Positions 1-8,272 are shown, counted from the first letter of the stretch. The stretch is 19,066 bases of DNA from Planctomycetaceae bacterium UBA2972 (GCA_002348315.1 DEAW01000150.1:986-20051); one strand, 5' to 3'. Made by a program: numbers and translations. The notes: generated by a model from the letters alone, not told the origin.

Positions 1-374
1 CGCTGTAGAAGAGCATCGATTTCGATGAGTTTGCAGGGTTTGGTCAGATAATCGAATGCTCCGTATCGCAATGCGGCGATGGCCGATTCGACGGTGCTTT
101 TACCGGTGAGTACTACACACTCGAGTTGCTCCGCTAATTCTTTGGCCTTCCCTAAGAGATCGATCCCGGACATGCCCGGCATATCGAGGTCCGTGATGAG
201 GCAATCGTAGCGATCCAGCTGCAGGGCAGCTAAGGCCGTTTCGCCATCGGGGCAAACCGTGACGGAATGCCCCAATCTGGGCAATTCAAAACTGATAAGT
301 TCCTGCAATACTTCTTCGTCATCTGCGAAGAGTACATGCAGCCCTTTAGGCGACTTGGTTTTGTTTTCCGTCAT
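1..374 (-). CDS. Response regulator receiver domain, NtrC-like, partial (C-terminus beyond window)
   Basis: This gene runs leftward off the window edge, so only the first 124 residues are visible. They form a complete-looking CheY-type receiver domain: the acidic pair D18/D19 for Mg2+ binding, the phosphoacceptor D62 in the context LITDLDMPGMSG, the switch threonine T90 (VVLTG) and the conserved lysine K112 (YLTKPC). The stretch around residues 94-117 resembles NtrC/AtoC-type regulators, so a sigma-54 AAA+ domain and a DNA-binding domain may follow outside the window; this is inference. The ATG at 372-374 lies inside the 3' end of the histidine kinase gene, giving a 29-nt overlap, which suggests translational coupling. 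It is the likely phosphorylation partner of that kinase. The output domain, and so the targets, cannot be seen. Confidence 0.9.
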   Translation of the reverse strand, partial: MTENKTKSPKGLHVLFADDEEVLQELISFELPRLGHSVTVCPDGETALAALQLDRYDCLITDLDMPGMSGIDLLGKAKELAEQLECVVLTGKSTVESAIAALRYGAFDYLTKPCKLIEIDALLQ

Positions 375-1935
375 CGAGGTTATGTTCCTGATTGCATTCC
401 TGAGCGGGCAGCGTGACGATAAACTGAGACCCGGTTCCGGGCCCGTCACTTGAAACGGTTATCGTCCCGCCATGTTCACTCACAATGCGATAAGTAATTG
501 AAAGTCCCAATCCTGTTCCACGGCCATCGCGACGTCGTGTGAAGAATGGTTGAAATAGTTGTTGCAGCACTTCCGATGACATGCCACAACCGTCATCTGT
601 AATGGTGATTTGGCATTGCCGGTCGTCACCGCTGAGCTTGACCCTGACAATGCCGGAGTCATCAAGACTGTCGAGCGCATTGGTGATGAGATTTAACACC
701 ACCTGTTTTATCTCATGAGCGTGCACGACCGCTTTCGTGCTGCTTTGTTCACATTCAAACTCAACTGTTTTATCTTTGTACTTTCCGACGTGTTTAATTA
801 GTTCAAGCGTGTCTTCGATAATGGGTTGAATTAGAGTTTGCTGACGCTGAGACTCTCCTACACGGGAAAAATCCAATAGGCTTTCTGTAATTCCCTTACA
901 GCGAAACGCTTCCTGTTGAATGCGTTGCAGGTACTTGAGAATGATTTGGTAATCAGACTCCTCGACATCCATACCAACTAATTTCGCCATTTCCAACATG
1001 CGGGATTCAAGAGATTCGGCGCACATTGCGATGGAGGCTAACGGATTGTTGATTTCATGAGATACTCCCGCTGCCAGAAATCCAACGCTGGCTAGTTGTT
1101 CACTACGGATCGCTTCTTTCGTACGAACTTGGACCTGCTCGTCCAAATCGTTACGAATTAGCCGAAAGTTTCTCGTCATATTGTTCATGGCATCGGCGAG
1201 CTCAGCCATGTCGTCATCGGTGTCAGTCGTAATCTGAAATTCCAGATCACCCTGAGCAACACGACGGCTACCGGAAATGAGTTTATTAAAGGGTTTCAGA
1301 ATCCAGGCATGTCCCAGTCGGATCAACTGGACGAGTAATGCTGTGGCGGTGATCGTGGTGATCCAGGTGATCACAATCCATGTTCGATATTCCAGGCGGA
1401 CTTCATCCACAAACGATCCTAAGCGTTGTTGCAGGATACTCGGTATGAGTGCTGTCTTTTCGGTTAGAACTGTTATCGATGTTTCAAAGGCTTCTAGGGA
1501 TCGATGTGGCTGCAAATCATGAGGTGTGGCTAGTAGTAATTTGGCATTTGCCAGTTCCGTACGGATTTCATGCACCACTTCAAGTTCACGTTCGGTGTCA
1601 TTGATAGAGAGATCTCCGCTTTCCGCACCATGCAATTCAGTTTCGTAAGCCTCCATCGTGCTGGCGATAAGTTGAATCTGGTGCTCAAACTGACGAACCA
1701 TCTTCAGGCGATCGGGATCTGGATTGGATTTGTATGATTCAAGGGAATTCCTGAGTTGCTTGGTATGACCAATCAGTGTTTCGGCCAGAGGAATTTCTTC
1801 AGCACGTTGGCTGATACTACGAGCCAGACGTCGATAGGAATACACTCCCTGAAAACCACTAAAAGCCAGCGTCCCAATGATCGTCATCAAGAGAGCAAGG
1901 CAAATGATGACTTTATTGCGAATTGTCCATCTCAT
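346..1935 (-). CDS. Membrane sensor histidine kinase (HAMP, HisKA, HATPase)
   Basis: A complete 529-residue two-component sensor kinase. TM1 is about residues 8-29 and TM2 about 186-206. Between them lies a mostly helical extracytoplasmic sensor region of about 150 residues, with no family I can name. A HAMP linker follows (about 210-262). The DHp H-box is VSHEINNPLAS with phospho-acceptor H293. The catalytic domain shows the N box (N415, N419), the G1 box DDGCGM (447-452), the F box QPFFT and the G2 box GTGLGLS (473-479). The HEINNPL form of the H-box is typical of NtrB/AtoS/ZraS-like kinases that pair with sigma-54 activators. The ATG has a strong AGGAGG site 5 nt upstream (1941-1946), and the lptF-like gene ends only 12 bp upstream. 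The partner regulator gene overlaps its end. The signal sensed is unknown; an envelope signal is inferred from the upstream neighbour. Confidence 0.95.
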   Translation of the reverse strand: MRWTIRNKVIICLALLMTIIGTLAFSGFQGVYSYRRLARSISQRAEEIPLAETLIGHTKQLRNSLESYKSNPDPDRLKMVRQFEHQIQLIASTMEAYETELHGAESGDLSINDTERELEVVHEIRTELANAKLLLATPHDLQPHRSLEAFETSITVLTEKTALIPSILQQRLGSFVDEVRLEYRTWIVITWITTITATALLVQLIRLGHAWILKPFNKLISGSRRVAQGDLEFQITTDTDDDMAELADAMNNMTRNFRLIRNDLDEQVQVRTKEAIRSEQLASVGFLAAGVSHEINNPLASIAMCAESLESRMLEMAKLVGMDVEESDYQIILKYLQRIQQEAFRCKGITESLLDFSRVGESQRQQTLIQPIIEDTLELIKHVGKYKDKTVEFECEQSSTKAVVHAHEIKQVVLNLITNALDSLDDSGIVRVKLSGDDRQCQITITDDGCGMSSEVLQQLFQPFFTRRRDGRGTGLGLSITYRIVSEHGGTITVSSDGPGTGSQFIVTLPAQECNQEHNLDDGKQNQVA

Positions 1936-1947
1936 GTGCCCCTCCTA

Positions 1948-3144
1948 CTACTTTTTAATTAGTCTTTGAATGAGTAAGAGACCCACGACGAAGAAGAATA
2001 CATTCCCCATCCAAACACTATAGGGAGGTAGTTCACCTGCCTTCGCTTTGTTGACCCCGAATTGAAATACAGGGTAATAGAATAAAACAATCGGGAAAAA
2101 TACTGTTGCAAAGCACGTCCAAAAATCAGAGATGCGTCTGCGAATGGCATAAATTGCTCCGATCAGCACAAAGGCCAGGCATGAGAAGCCGTTGGCCCAG
2201 CGGCGGTAAGGTTCGGCCTCATATCGATTCAGAGCATAATGAGCCACACGTAATTCTTCGGCGTTATTTTTCCAGCCTGCTCCGGTAAGCCCCATCAGGT
2301 CTCCAGTTAATAATTGGAATCCAGCCTCCGAGGCAAGTGTTTGTTTTAATACCTGAATGTTGCTTAGTTGGTGAGTGATTTTGGTTTCAATTTCCCTGAG
2401 CGCTGTGTCCGATGGTCGATTGCCTTCTCCGTTGGGATTGGCCAGTGATGTCAGTGGTAACTCGTATTCAAATTGTTCTGGCCATTCACCCTGAAAGTCG
2501 GAACCGACATCAAATTGAGTGTCCTGCAGGATGATTTTTAGCTGATTATTTTCGGCATTTAGATTGAGGTGTGCCTTCTGTGCGACAAGGGTAACAGGAG
2601 GAGAACTCTCTTTGTTATGAATCGAAATGGTGGGGCGGATTAACGTGTCTCCTTGCACGTCCTTTACATGAATAGAGAGTGAAGAGGTTGAAAAGGCGCG
2701 TTGGGTTCGCAACATTCCGTAAGCAATGTCTTCGAAGCTCTGCAGCACAACACGGTCCACTCCGCGTCGTCCCCAAGTCACTGCGACATCATTTAGCCAA
2801 ACCGAAACTAAGGAAACCAAAAAGGAAAGGATAATAGCCGGCCAGATGGCCACCATCGGAGATGTTCCATTCGCTTTGAGTGCGACAATTTCGTTCGCTC
2901 CGGACATTCGCCCGTACACCAAACAGGTTGCCATTAACATCGTGGCCGGTATAGCCATTCGTAAAACATCCGGAAGCAAATACGGGATCAACCGCAACAC
3001 GGGTACCGGTCCCAGGCCTTCCTGAATTGCGCGTTGTGTGAGAAGTATGATTAATAGCAGCAGTGTTATTCCGACAAGCGTTAACACAAATGCTTTAATG
3101 AGTTCCCAGCCGATGTATCGAGAGATTAATCCCAACGTGATCAC
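1948..3144 (-). CDS. LptF/LptG (YjgP/YjgQ) family permease
   Basis: A 398-residue inner-membrane protein of the LptF/LptG family. In known systems these subunits pair with the ATPase LptB to extract lipopolysaccharide from the inner membrane and pass it to LptC and the periplasmic bridge. The topology fits: three N-terminal membrane segments (about 15-36, 53-77, 97-119), a periplasmic beta-rich domain of about 175 residues, then three C-terminal segments ending in a lysine tail. The family motif for the coupling helix is seen as NEIVALKANG near residue 84. I cannot tell LptF from LptG, so no symbol is given. The start is a GTG with little Shine-Dalgarno; an in-frame stop about 20 bp upstream excludes a longer protein. 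It is the first gene of the set that continues into the kinase and regulator. Whether a partner permease is encoded elsewhere cannot be seen. Confidence 0.88.
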   Translation of the reverse strand: MITLGLISRYIGWELIKAFVLTLVGITLLLLIILLTQRAIQEGLGPVPVLRLIPYLLPDVLRMAIPATMLMATCLVYGRMSGANEIVALKANGTSPMVAIWPAIILSFLVSLVSVWLNDVAVTWGRRGVDRVVLQSFEDIAYGMLRTQRAFSTSSLSIHVKDVQGDTLIRPTISIHNKESSPPVTLVAQKAHLNLNAENNQLKIILQDTQFDVGSDFQGEWPEQFEYELPLTSLANPNGEGNRPSDTALREIETKITHQLSNIQVLKQTLASEAGFQLLTGDLMGLTGAGWKNNAEELRVAHYALNRYEAEPYRRWANGFSCLAFVLIGAIYAIRRRISDFWTCFATVFFPIVLFYYPVFQFGVNKAKAGELPPYSVWMGNVFFFVVGLLLIQRLIKK

Positions 3145-3245
3145 TCCGATGGATTGTAAAAGTTACAAAATCGCTTCGGAAATGTACCAAGATTTGGTAA
3201 TTAGGGAAACAGAGAATTGGTCAGCATCAATGGCTGTGAAGAAGA

Positions 3246-4532
3246 TTAGCCTCGACGGAATTCGTTCATAATGAACGTAATGGCTCGGGCAATGTTTCGA
3301 AAAGCCTCCACGAATTGGCCGCCTTGCATTTGCTCTGTGCTTTCAACGAAGGCTTCGTCAAAAGGTGCCCAGTTAAATTTATCCGGATGCTCCTGAGCGA
3401 GTTGTCGGATTTCGTTCGCCGTTTGACCTAATCCCTGCAAGATTGTCGCATCCGGTACACAGTTGTTTTTGGTATAAGGTCCGCTTCCAAAGCGGTAATC
3501 CCGTTCTAGTGTTTCCCCGGATTCCACTCCTGTCCGGCCCAACATAAAACCTACCAGACCAGTAACAATCCCCGTCGCTGCCATGGCGATGCCAACTATG
3601 GGATTAATGCTAAGCAATAACAGTCCTGCCAGACTCAGCGAGATACTCGCCACAAGCAGAATCGGATTAAGTGGTTTTTTGGGAGTGGTTTGTTTGCCTA
3701 TGACAATCTGCTCTACACCTTCGACGTCGGTGACGAAATCAGGGCCCTTAAATTGAACGATAATAATCGTGATGTTGTCCGGGCCACCGCGCAGATTAGC
3801 CAGATCCAGCAGAAATTGAGCTGCTTGCTCCGGCGGGAGCGTGGCCATCGCCGCGCCGATTTCACTGTCAGTAACTTCCCCGCTGAGTCCATCGCTACAG
3901 ATTAGATAACAATCGCCGGCTTTTACAGGGAAGGGGCCTTCGAGATCAACTTCCACTTCAGCGTTGGGTCCCAACGAACGCGTAATTACATTGGAGGGGA
4001 CATTTTCGATATCTCCTCCCTTGGCTTTCAATTCCCACTGCAGGCTGTGATCAAAGGTTAACTGCTCAATCACGTTGCCACGTTGACGATAGACTCGACT
4101 GTCACCGACATGACCGCAGATAATTCCCTGAGGGATCAAAAGGATGGAGCTGCAGGTTGTCCCCATATTATGAAAATCGAGGTTTTCCTGGCCCTTGCGA
4201 TGAATTTCCTCATTCGCTTTGATGATCGCCTTCTTAAGTGCCTCGGGTGGTGAGAGGCTTTGGTACACCAAATAATGGTGAGGGATGTGATCGACTGCAT
4301 CACCACTGGCTAATTCACCTGCGGCATGTGCTCCCATTCCGTCGCATACGACGAACAGGTGCCCACGTTGTTGGTAAGCGTCTTCTTCTCCCTGCAGAAC
4401 GACAACCGAACTATCCTGATTGGTTGCTCGGCGCATACCTTTGTCTGTTACTTCGATAACAGTGAGGGCATCATTCCACTTATGCTCGTGTTTTACCATG
4501 CAGGCTATAGCTTGTCGGAGAAACGAATTCAT
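3246..4532 (-). CDS. PP2C-type serine/threonine protein phosphatase with membrane anchor
   Basis: A 428-residue PPM/PP2C-family phosphatase, a metal-dependent hydrolase of phosphoserine and phosphothreonine that usually reverses Hanks-type kinases. The catalytic domain spans about residues 22-262. Metal-binding and signature residues are visible: RRATNQD with D40, VVCDGMGAHAAGE with D64, GDSRVY with D144, CSDGLSGE with D214 and GGPDNITIII with D252. After it come two closely spaced hydrophobic segments (about 290-333), so the catalytic domain is probably tethered to the inner face of the membrane. About 95 further residues follow with no family I recognise. The chosen ATG has no clear ribosome binding site; a second ATG at codon 12 would also keep the whole domain. 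It is transcribed away from the PEGA gene, with 150 bp between the starts. No kinase gene lies next to it. Confidence 0.93.
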   Translation of the reverse strand: MNSFLRQAIACMVKHEHKWNDALTVIEVTDKGMRRATNQDSSVVVLQGEEDAYQQRGHLFVVCDGMGAHAAGELASGDAVDHIPHHYLVYQSLSPPEALKKAIIKANEEIHRKGQENLDFHNMGTTCSSILLIPQGIICGHVGDSRVYRQRGNVIEQLTFDHSLQWELKAKGGDIENVPSNVITRSLGPNAEVEVDLEGPFPVKAGDCYLICSDGLSGEVTDSEIGAAMATLPPEQAAQFLLDLANLRGGPDNITIIIVQFKGPDFVTDVEGVEQIVIGKQTTPKKPLNPILLVASISLSLAGLLLLSINPIVGIAMAATGIVTGLVGFMLGRTGVESGETLERDYRFGSGPYTKNNCVPDATILQGLGQTANEIRQLAQEHPDKFNWAPFDEAFVESTEQMQGGQFVEAFRNIARAITFIMNEFRRG

Positions 4533-4682
4533 TCAGTTAGTACTACTAAACTATACAACTTTTCTCGGCAAAATCGGATACCGAAGCACCGAAAAAGCGT
4601 ACAGCATACGATTGGTAGTGACTATAAAACCCGTAATCGTTACACTTTCCAGCCAATTTAAGTTCCAAAGGATTCCGTGACC

Positions 4683-5240
4683 ATGATTCGAAGTACATTC
4701 GCAGTTCTAGTTGCAGCATGTCTGTTGAGCCTGTTTACGACGACGACGGATGCGGCGGTACGCCGTCGAATTACAATTAAGACAAATCCACCAGGTGCGT
4801 TGGTCTATATCGATGATCAGGAAATAGGCGTGACCCCGGTCTCCACTTCCTTCACTTACTACGGCACTCGGAAAATCCAAATTGTTAAAGATGGTTATGA
4901 AACCGTAACCGTTTTGCGGGAAATCAAACCACCCTGGTACCAAATCCCCGGGATTGATTTTGTAACAGAGAACCTCATGCGTCGAGAATTTCGAGATGAA
5001 AGGTTGCTTCAATTTCAGCTCGTGCCGTTGAGAATTCGCACGACGAACGAGTTGATTCAACGTGGATTGGAACTAAAACTACGCGCTCGGCAGGGCGTGA
5101 TTGCTCCGCTTGGAAACAAACCCCGTTCGTTACGCCAGAGCTATCCTTCTGTGCCGGTTAATCCAAACGGACCTCAGCCAACCACACAGCGACGTTCGAT
5201 TCAATCGCCGCAAACTCCCCAACGCTTACCACAACGGTGA
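4683..5240 (+). CDS. Secreted PEGA-domain protein
   Basis: A 185-residue protein with an N-terminal signal peptide (hydrophobic stretch about 6-20, likely cleavage after TTTTDA near residue 24). There is no lipobox cysteine, since the only nearby Cys (13) lies inside the hydrophobic core. Residues about 27-78 form a PEGA domain, recognised by the pattern NPPGALVYID...EIGVTP followed by IVKDGYE. PEGA domains are small beta-sandwich surface domains, often in cell-wall or S-layer-associated proteins and common in planctomycetes. The C-terminal 40 residues are rich in Pro, Gln and Arg and probably disordered. An AAAGGA site at 4667-4672 sits 4 nt before a GTG (4677) and 10 nt before the chosen ATG, so the start could be two codons earlier. 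Its 3' end overlaps the mlaD-like gene tail-to-tail by 15 nt. The function beyond an envelope location is unknown. Confidence 0.85.
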   Translation: MIRSTFAVLVAACLLSLFTTTTDAAVRRRITIKTNPPGALVYIDDQEIGVTPVSTSFTYYGTRKIQIVKDGYETVTVLREIKPPWYQIPGIDFVTENLMRREFRDERLLQFQLVPLRIRTTNELIQRGLELKLRARQGVIAPLGNKPRSLRQSYPSVPVNPNGPQPTTQRRSIQSPQTPQRLPQR

Positions 5241-6425
5241 CTTGACTCCCACACCCGCTGGCCTGCGATCCAGCATGCCACTGACGCCTAACTGACGAGG
5301 GTCTGTGGCGATCTTATCAGAAAAGACTCGCAGGTCATTCAGAATCGGACGCATTCGTTTCGTGGCTTCTTCGATGTTCGTCGTCGTCCGCTTGATGCTG
5401 TAATAGAGCTCGTCGTCATGCACAATTTTATGCAGGCTTCCTTCGGCATTATTTAGTGTGGTTACTAATTCGTTCATCTGCGAAACCGTGCTGTCAAAGT
5501 TCTCCACGCTCGACGTAATCGACTCCACTAACATCTCCCCACGTTCCCCGAGAGGTCGAGTGAATTTTTCCAGATTGTCGAGGTTCGTTTCCGCCTTCCT
5601 GCCAACGGTCTCAAAGTATTTCATTGTTTGTTGAGCCGACGCCAGTGTCAGAGTTGCCTGGCGGAGCACGACAGGTATTTCGTTGACAGACTCTTTCAGT
5701 TTAACTCGAGTTTGTTCGTCCCCTACGATCGTATTGAGCGAATCCATCGCGACTTCAAATTTCTGCATGGCGGTATTGGTTTGGCGGACTGCCTGCTGTA
5801 GCTCGGCCTCACTTTGCTCGAACGAACTATTCAGAGATTCCATTAGCGTTTGAAATTCCACAGAAGCCCCCTGGACTCCGCTTCCGGCACCTTGAATTGA
5901 ACCAAATGTCTCCGACATGTTCTGCTGCATATTGACCAACACCGTAAGCGGATCGTCGACCACCAGGCCGTTACTGATTAATGAACCGGAAGTTAAAGGT
6001 TTTCGACTTAATGCCAGTTCGTCGTCATCGAGTAAACCGTTTTGATCCTTATCAAATTCTGCCAGCAACTGAGCGTCAGGCAGGGGAGTGAATTCGAGAA
6101 TCGCTGCGCCAGTTAACAAGGAACCCATTTTGATACGACAGATTTCCCGCGTTAGGATGGGGACTTCGTTATCGACCGAGATCGTTAGAATGACGGCACC
6201 ATCGGATTGGAGTTCCACTTCAGTGACACGCCCGATATCGACTCCGCTTTTTCGTACGGTTGTACTTTCGCGCACTCCTGGTGCGGAGGGAAAGTGAATT
6301 AGAATCTCATAGCCGGACGATTGGATGCTTGGAAATGCCTCAAACATGACCCCCAACGAGACGGTGATTAGCCCTGCTAACAGGATCACCGCACCTAGTC
6401 GTGTTTTCAGTTTCTGATCATTCAT
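5226..6425 (-). CDS. mlaD: MCE-domain lipid-transport protein (MlaD-like) with an EF-hand loop
   Basis: A 399-residue substrate-binding subunit of an Mla-type ABC transporter. One N-terminal membrane anchor (about 9-28) is followed by a single MCE domain (about 37-115) with the typical GVRESTTVRKSGVDIGRV signature. In E. coli the MlaD hexamer forms a periplasmic lipid-conducting ring between MlaE and the periplasmic carrier. The rest is a long helical, probably coiled-coil region (about 165-370), as in longer MCE proteins that extend across the periplasm. Between the MCE domain and the helices sits a perfect EF-hand-like loop, residues 125-136 (DKDQNGLLDDDE), which MlaD does not usually carry. 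It is the last gene of mlaE-mlaF-mlaD, 26 bp after mlaF. The symbol reflects family and context; whether the substrate is phospholipid is inferred. Confidence 0.9.
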   Translation of the reverse strand: MNDQKLKTRLGAVILLAGLITVSLGVMFEAFPSIQSSGYEILIHFPSAPGVRESTTVRKSGVDIGRVTEVELQSDGAVILTISVDNEVPILTREICRIKMGSLLTGAAILEFTPLPDAQLLAEFDKDQNGLLDDDELALSRKPLTSGSLISNGLVVDDPLTVLVNMQQNMSETFGSIQGAGSGVQGASVEFQTLMESLNSSFEQSEAELQQAVRQTNTAMQKFEVAMDSLNTIVGDEQTRVKLKESVNEIPVVLRQATLTLASAQQTMKYFETVGRKAETNLDNLEKFTRPLGERGEMLVESITSSVENFDSTVSQMNELVTTLNNAEGSLHKIVHDDELYYSIKRTTTNIEEATKRMRPILNDLRVFSDKIATDPRQLGVSGMLDRRPAGVGVKSPLW

Positions 6426-6451
6426 GGTTTTTCTCTTCGGGGATTTCTGAA

Positions 6452-7309
6452 TTAAGCCAGGCCTAATTCAGTCAGTCGACTTCCCGCCTCTCCTTGAATG
6501 AACTGTTGGACGCGCCGATCGGAACAATGCTCAAGCTCGCTTGGAGGTCCATCGAAGATGATTTGAGATTCATCCTCGTTAAGACGTTCAAGTGGAAAGA
6601 GCATAAGTATACGGTCGGCGACTTTCCTAGCGGTTTTCATGTTATGGGTTACGAGGATGCTGGTAACACGGTGTTTGATGCGGCTACGCATGATAAGTTC
6701 GTTGATAATATCGCTTACGATAGGATCTAAACCTGTGGTGGGTTCATCATAGAGAACTAATTCAGGTTGCAATATCAACGCTCTGGCTAGCCCAACCCGT
6801 TTGCGCATACCTCCCGATAAGTCCGCCGGGTACTGGTAAATCGTATCTGCAGGAAGGCCGACCTCTCGCAGTGCCTGAGCGACCATGTGCTGATGATCCG
6901 TTGCCGAGAGTTTGGCAGAATCCGGATCGGTCGCGGCATGTAATAACGGGAAGGCGATGTTTTCACCGATTGTTAAGCTATCAAATAAGGCAGCCTGCTG
7001 GAAAACAAAGCCTGTGCGGGTTCTTAATTGGGAAAGTTCTCTATCGTTAAGAATGCCAAGATCCTGTTGATCAAAAAGTACAAACCCTGAAGTCGGTTGT
7101 TGTAAGCCAATCAACGATTTCAGTAACACTGTCTTGCCACAACCGCTTTCACCAATAATGGCAACCGTTTGGCCATGCCTGATTTGTAAGGATAAATCTC
7201 GTAGCACTTCTTTGGAACCGAAGCTGAGATTCAGTGCATGTGTCTCCACAAGATACTCGGAAAAAGTATCTTCAGGATGCTTGTCAGTTGATGGAGCGGT
7301 CTGGTTCAA
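6452..7309 (-). CDS. mlaF: ABC transporter ATP-binding protein, MlaF-like
   Basis: The cytoplasmic ATPase of the lipid transporter, 285 residues from the proposed start. ABC motifs are complete: Walker A GESGCGKT (53-60), Q-loop Q104/Q105, signature LSGGMRKR (164-171), Walker B LVLYDEP with catalytic E189, D-loop TGLDP and switch histidine H222. The LSGGM and YDEPTTGLDP forms match MlaF/Mkl-type ATPases. The frame stays open upstream to 7474, but that stretch lies inside mlaE and encodes nothing family-like. The proposed start is the TTG at 7309, which overlaps the mlaE stop as TTGA, arguing for coupled translation. A GTG at codon 21 is the alternative, and no ATG is suitably placed. The C-terminal 45 residues resemble the short tail through which MlaF subunits pack together, but I cannot verify this. 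Confidence 0.92.
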   Translation of the reverse strand: MNQTAPSTDKHPEDTFSEYLVETHALNLSFGSKEVLRDLSLQIRHGQTVAIIGESGCGKTVLLKSLIGLQQPTSGFVLFDQQDLGILNDRELSQLRTRTGFVFQQAALFDSLTIGENIAFPLLHAATDPDSAKLSATDHQHMVAQALREVGLPADTIYQYPADLSGGMRKRVGLARALILQPELVLYDEPTTGLDPIVSDIINELIMRSRIKHRVTSILVTHNMKTARKVADRILMLFPLERLNEDESQIIFDGPPSELEHCSDRRVQQFIQGEAGSRLTELGLA

Positions 7310-8172
7310 AACAGTGATGCCCCCGCTGGATTGAATTGGTAATAAAGTTTGTCCAAACTGATGCCTACAATCAGATCCATGACGAGTATCAAGACGAAGC
7401 TCGTTACAAAGGCTGCTGTCGCTGCATTTCCAACTCCCTGAGCCCCCCCATCGCTGTGGAAGCCGAAATAGCAACTCACAATCCCGATACAGCCTCCAAA
7501 GAATAAACTCTTGATAATTCCCGTCATTAAATCAAAGCCGGTAACGTATTGGCTCGAGAACTCGAAATACTGATGGACGTCGATGTGAAGGATATAGTGG
7601 CTGTAGGCAAAGCCTCCTAGAATTCCCATGAAATCAGCCATCAGAGTGAGAATTGGTATTAGCAGTAATGCCGCTAATACCCGAGGCACTACCAAATAGT
7701 GGATTGGATGCACACCCATACTCTTTAGGGCATCAATTTGCTCGGTTACCCGCATCGTCCCCAGTTCTGCAGCCATGGCACTACCCACTCGACCAGCCAG
7801 CATGGTGGCTGCCAACACTGGTCCGAGTTCACGTACAAGCGTCAGATTAATGACTGCCCCCATCCGGCTTTCCATTCCGATTTGGCTGAACTGAAAATAG
7901 CTTTGTACGGCCAGCACCATTCCGATGAACATTCCCGTTAATCCGACAACCGGAAGGCTGAGCACTCCGATTTGATAAGCGGCATTTAAAAACGTGCCAC
8001 GTCGAAGTCTACGACTAAATGTCCAGGAAATAATGCTGAAGATAAACAGCGTCAGGTCACCAACCATGAAGGCTGCAGAATCCACCTTACGGCCAATGAC
8101 AAGCAGCAAAGAAGGCTGCTGAGGCAGCTCTGCTGTCACGGTTTTATCTGGAATGTCCGGGATAGATGCCAT
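7306..8172 (-). CDS. mlaE: MlaE/YrbE family lipid ABC transporter permease
   Basis: A 288-residue integral membrane permease of the MlaE family (about five to six hydrophobic segments), which with MlaF and MlaD forms the inner-membrane lipid transporter. Family features are visible: an amphipathic N-terminal segment, the motif LVRELGPVLAATMLAGRVGS and the following MRVTEQIDALKSMGV, which in MlaE proteins forms the coupling helix contacting the ATPase. The frame stays open to 8223, but the ATG at 8170-8172 has an AGGAA site 7 nt upstream, and homologues begin near the first amphipathic helix, so the shorter form is preferred. It is the first gene of the mla set and overlaps mlaF by 4 nt. A 181-bp spacer separates it from clpC on the same strand, so it may have its own promoter; a palindrome lies in that spacer. 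Confidence 0.93.
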   Translation of the reverse strand: MASIPDIPDKTVTAELPQQPSLLLVIGRKVDSAAFMVGDLTLFIFSIISWTFSRRLRRGTFLNAAYQIGVLSLPVVGLTGMFIGMVLAVQSYFQFSQIGMESRMGAVINLTLVRELGPVLAATMLAGRVGSAMAAELGTMRVTEQIDALKSMGVHPIHYLVVPRVLAALLLIPILTLMADFMGILGGFAYSHYILHIDVHQYFEFSSQYVTGFDLMTGIIKSLFFGGCIGIVSCYFGFHSDGGAQGVGNAATAAFVTSFVLILVMDLIVGISLDKLYYQFNPAGASLF

Positions 8173-8179
8173 TTTGAAG

Positions 8180-8184
8180 TTCCT
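8180..8184 (-). promoter_or_regulatory. Ribosome binding site of mlaE
   Basis: AGGAA on the minus strand, 7 nt before the ATG at 8172. It decides between this start and the longer open frame beginning at 8223, which has no comparable site. Confidence 0.6.
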
Positions 8185-8250
8185 ACAGGTCGAATGGCTG
8201 TGCCCACAGGGGCGCAGCACCATACACAGAACCTATGAAAGACTTCGGCT

Positions 8251-8272
8251 CGTTAAGATAGAGAACTTAACG
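8251..8272. repeat. Short palindrome upstream of mlaE
   Basis: A perfect 7-bp inverted repeat, CGTTAAG (8251-8257) and CTTAACG (8266-8272), with an 8-nt centre. It lies about 80-100 bp upstream of the mlaE start and about 80 bp beyond the clpC stop. No T-run follows on the minus strand, so a Rho-independent terminator is unlikely. Binding of a dimeric regulator in the mla promoter region, or a small 5'-leader hairpin, would fit. Symmetry is seen; function is inferred. Confidence 0.4.

Noticed and set aside
3038..3271. 77-residue plus-strand ORF over the gap between the LptF/G and PP2C genes
   Set aside because: It is antisense to the LptF/G N-terminus and reads through the 101-bp spacer, with no ribosome binding site or domain.
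4600..4628. Promoter for the PEGA gene based on TATAAA at 4623-4628
   Set aside because: No acceptable -35 element lies 16-18 bp upstream, so the match is probably chance in AT-rich spacer.
4326..4680. Plus-strand small ORFs across the PP2C start and the spacer
   Set aside because: Most of their length is antisense to PP2C codons, they lack ribosome binding sites, and their products resemble nothing.
7310..7474. Longer N-terminus for the MlaF-like ATPase
   Set aside because: The extension lies within mlaE coding sequence, has a composition unlike an ABC protein, and would add about 55 residues that the family lacks.
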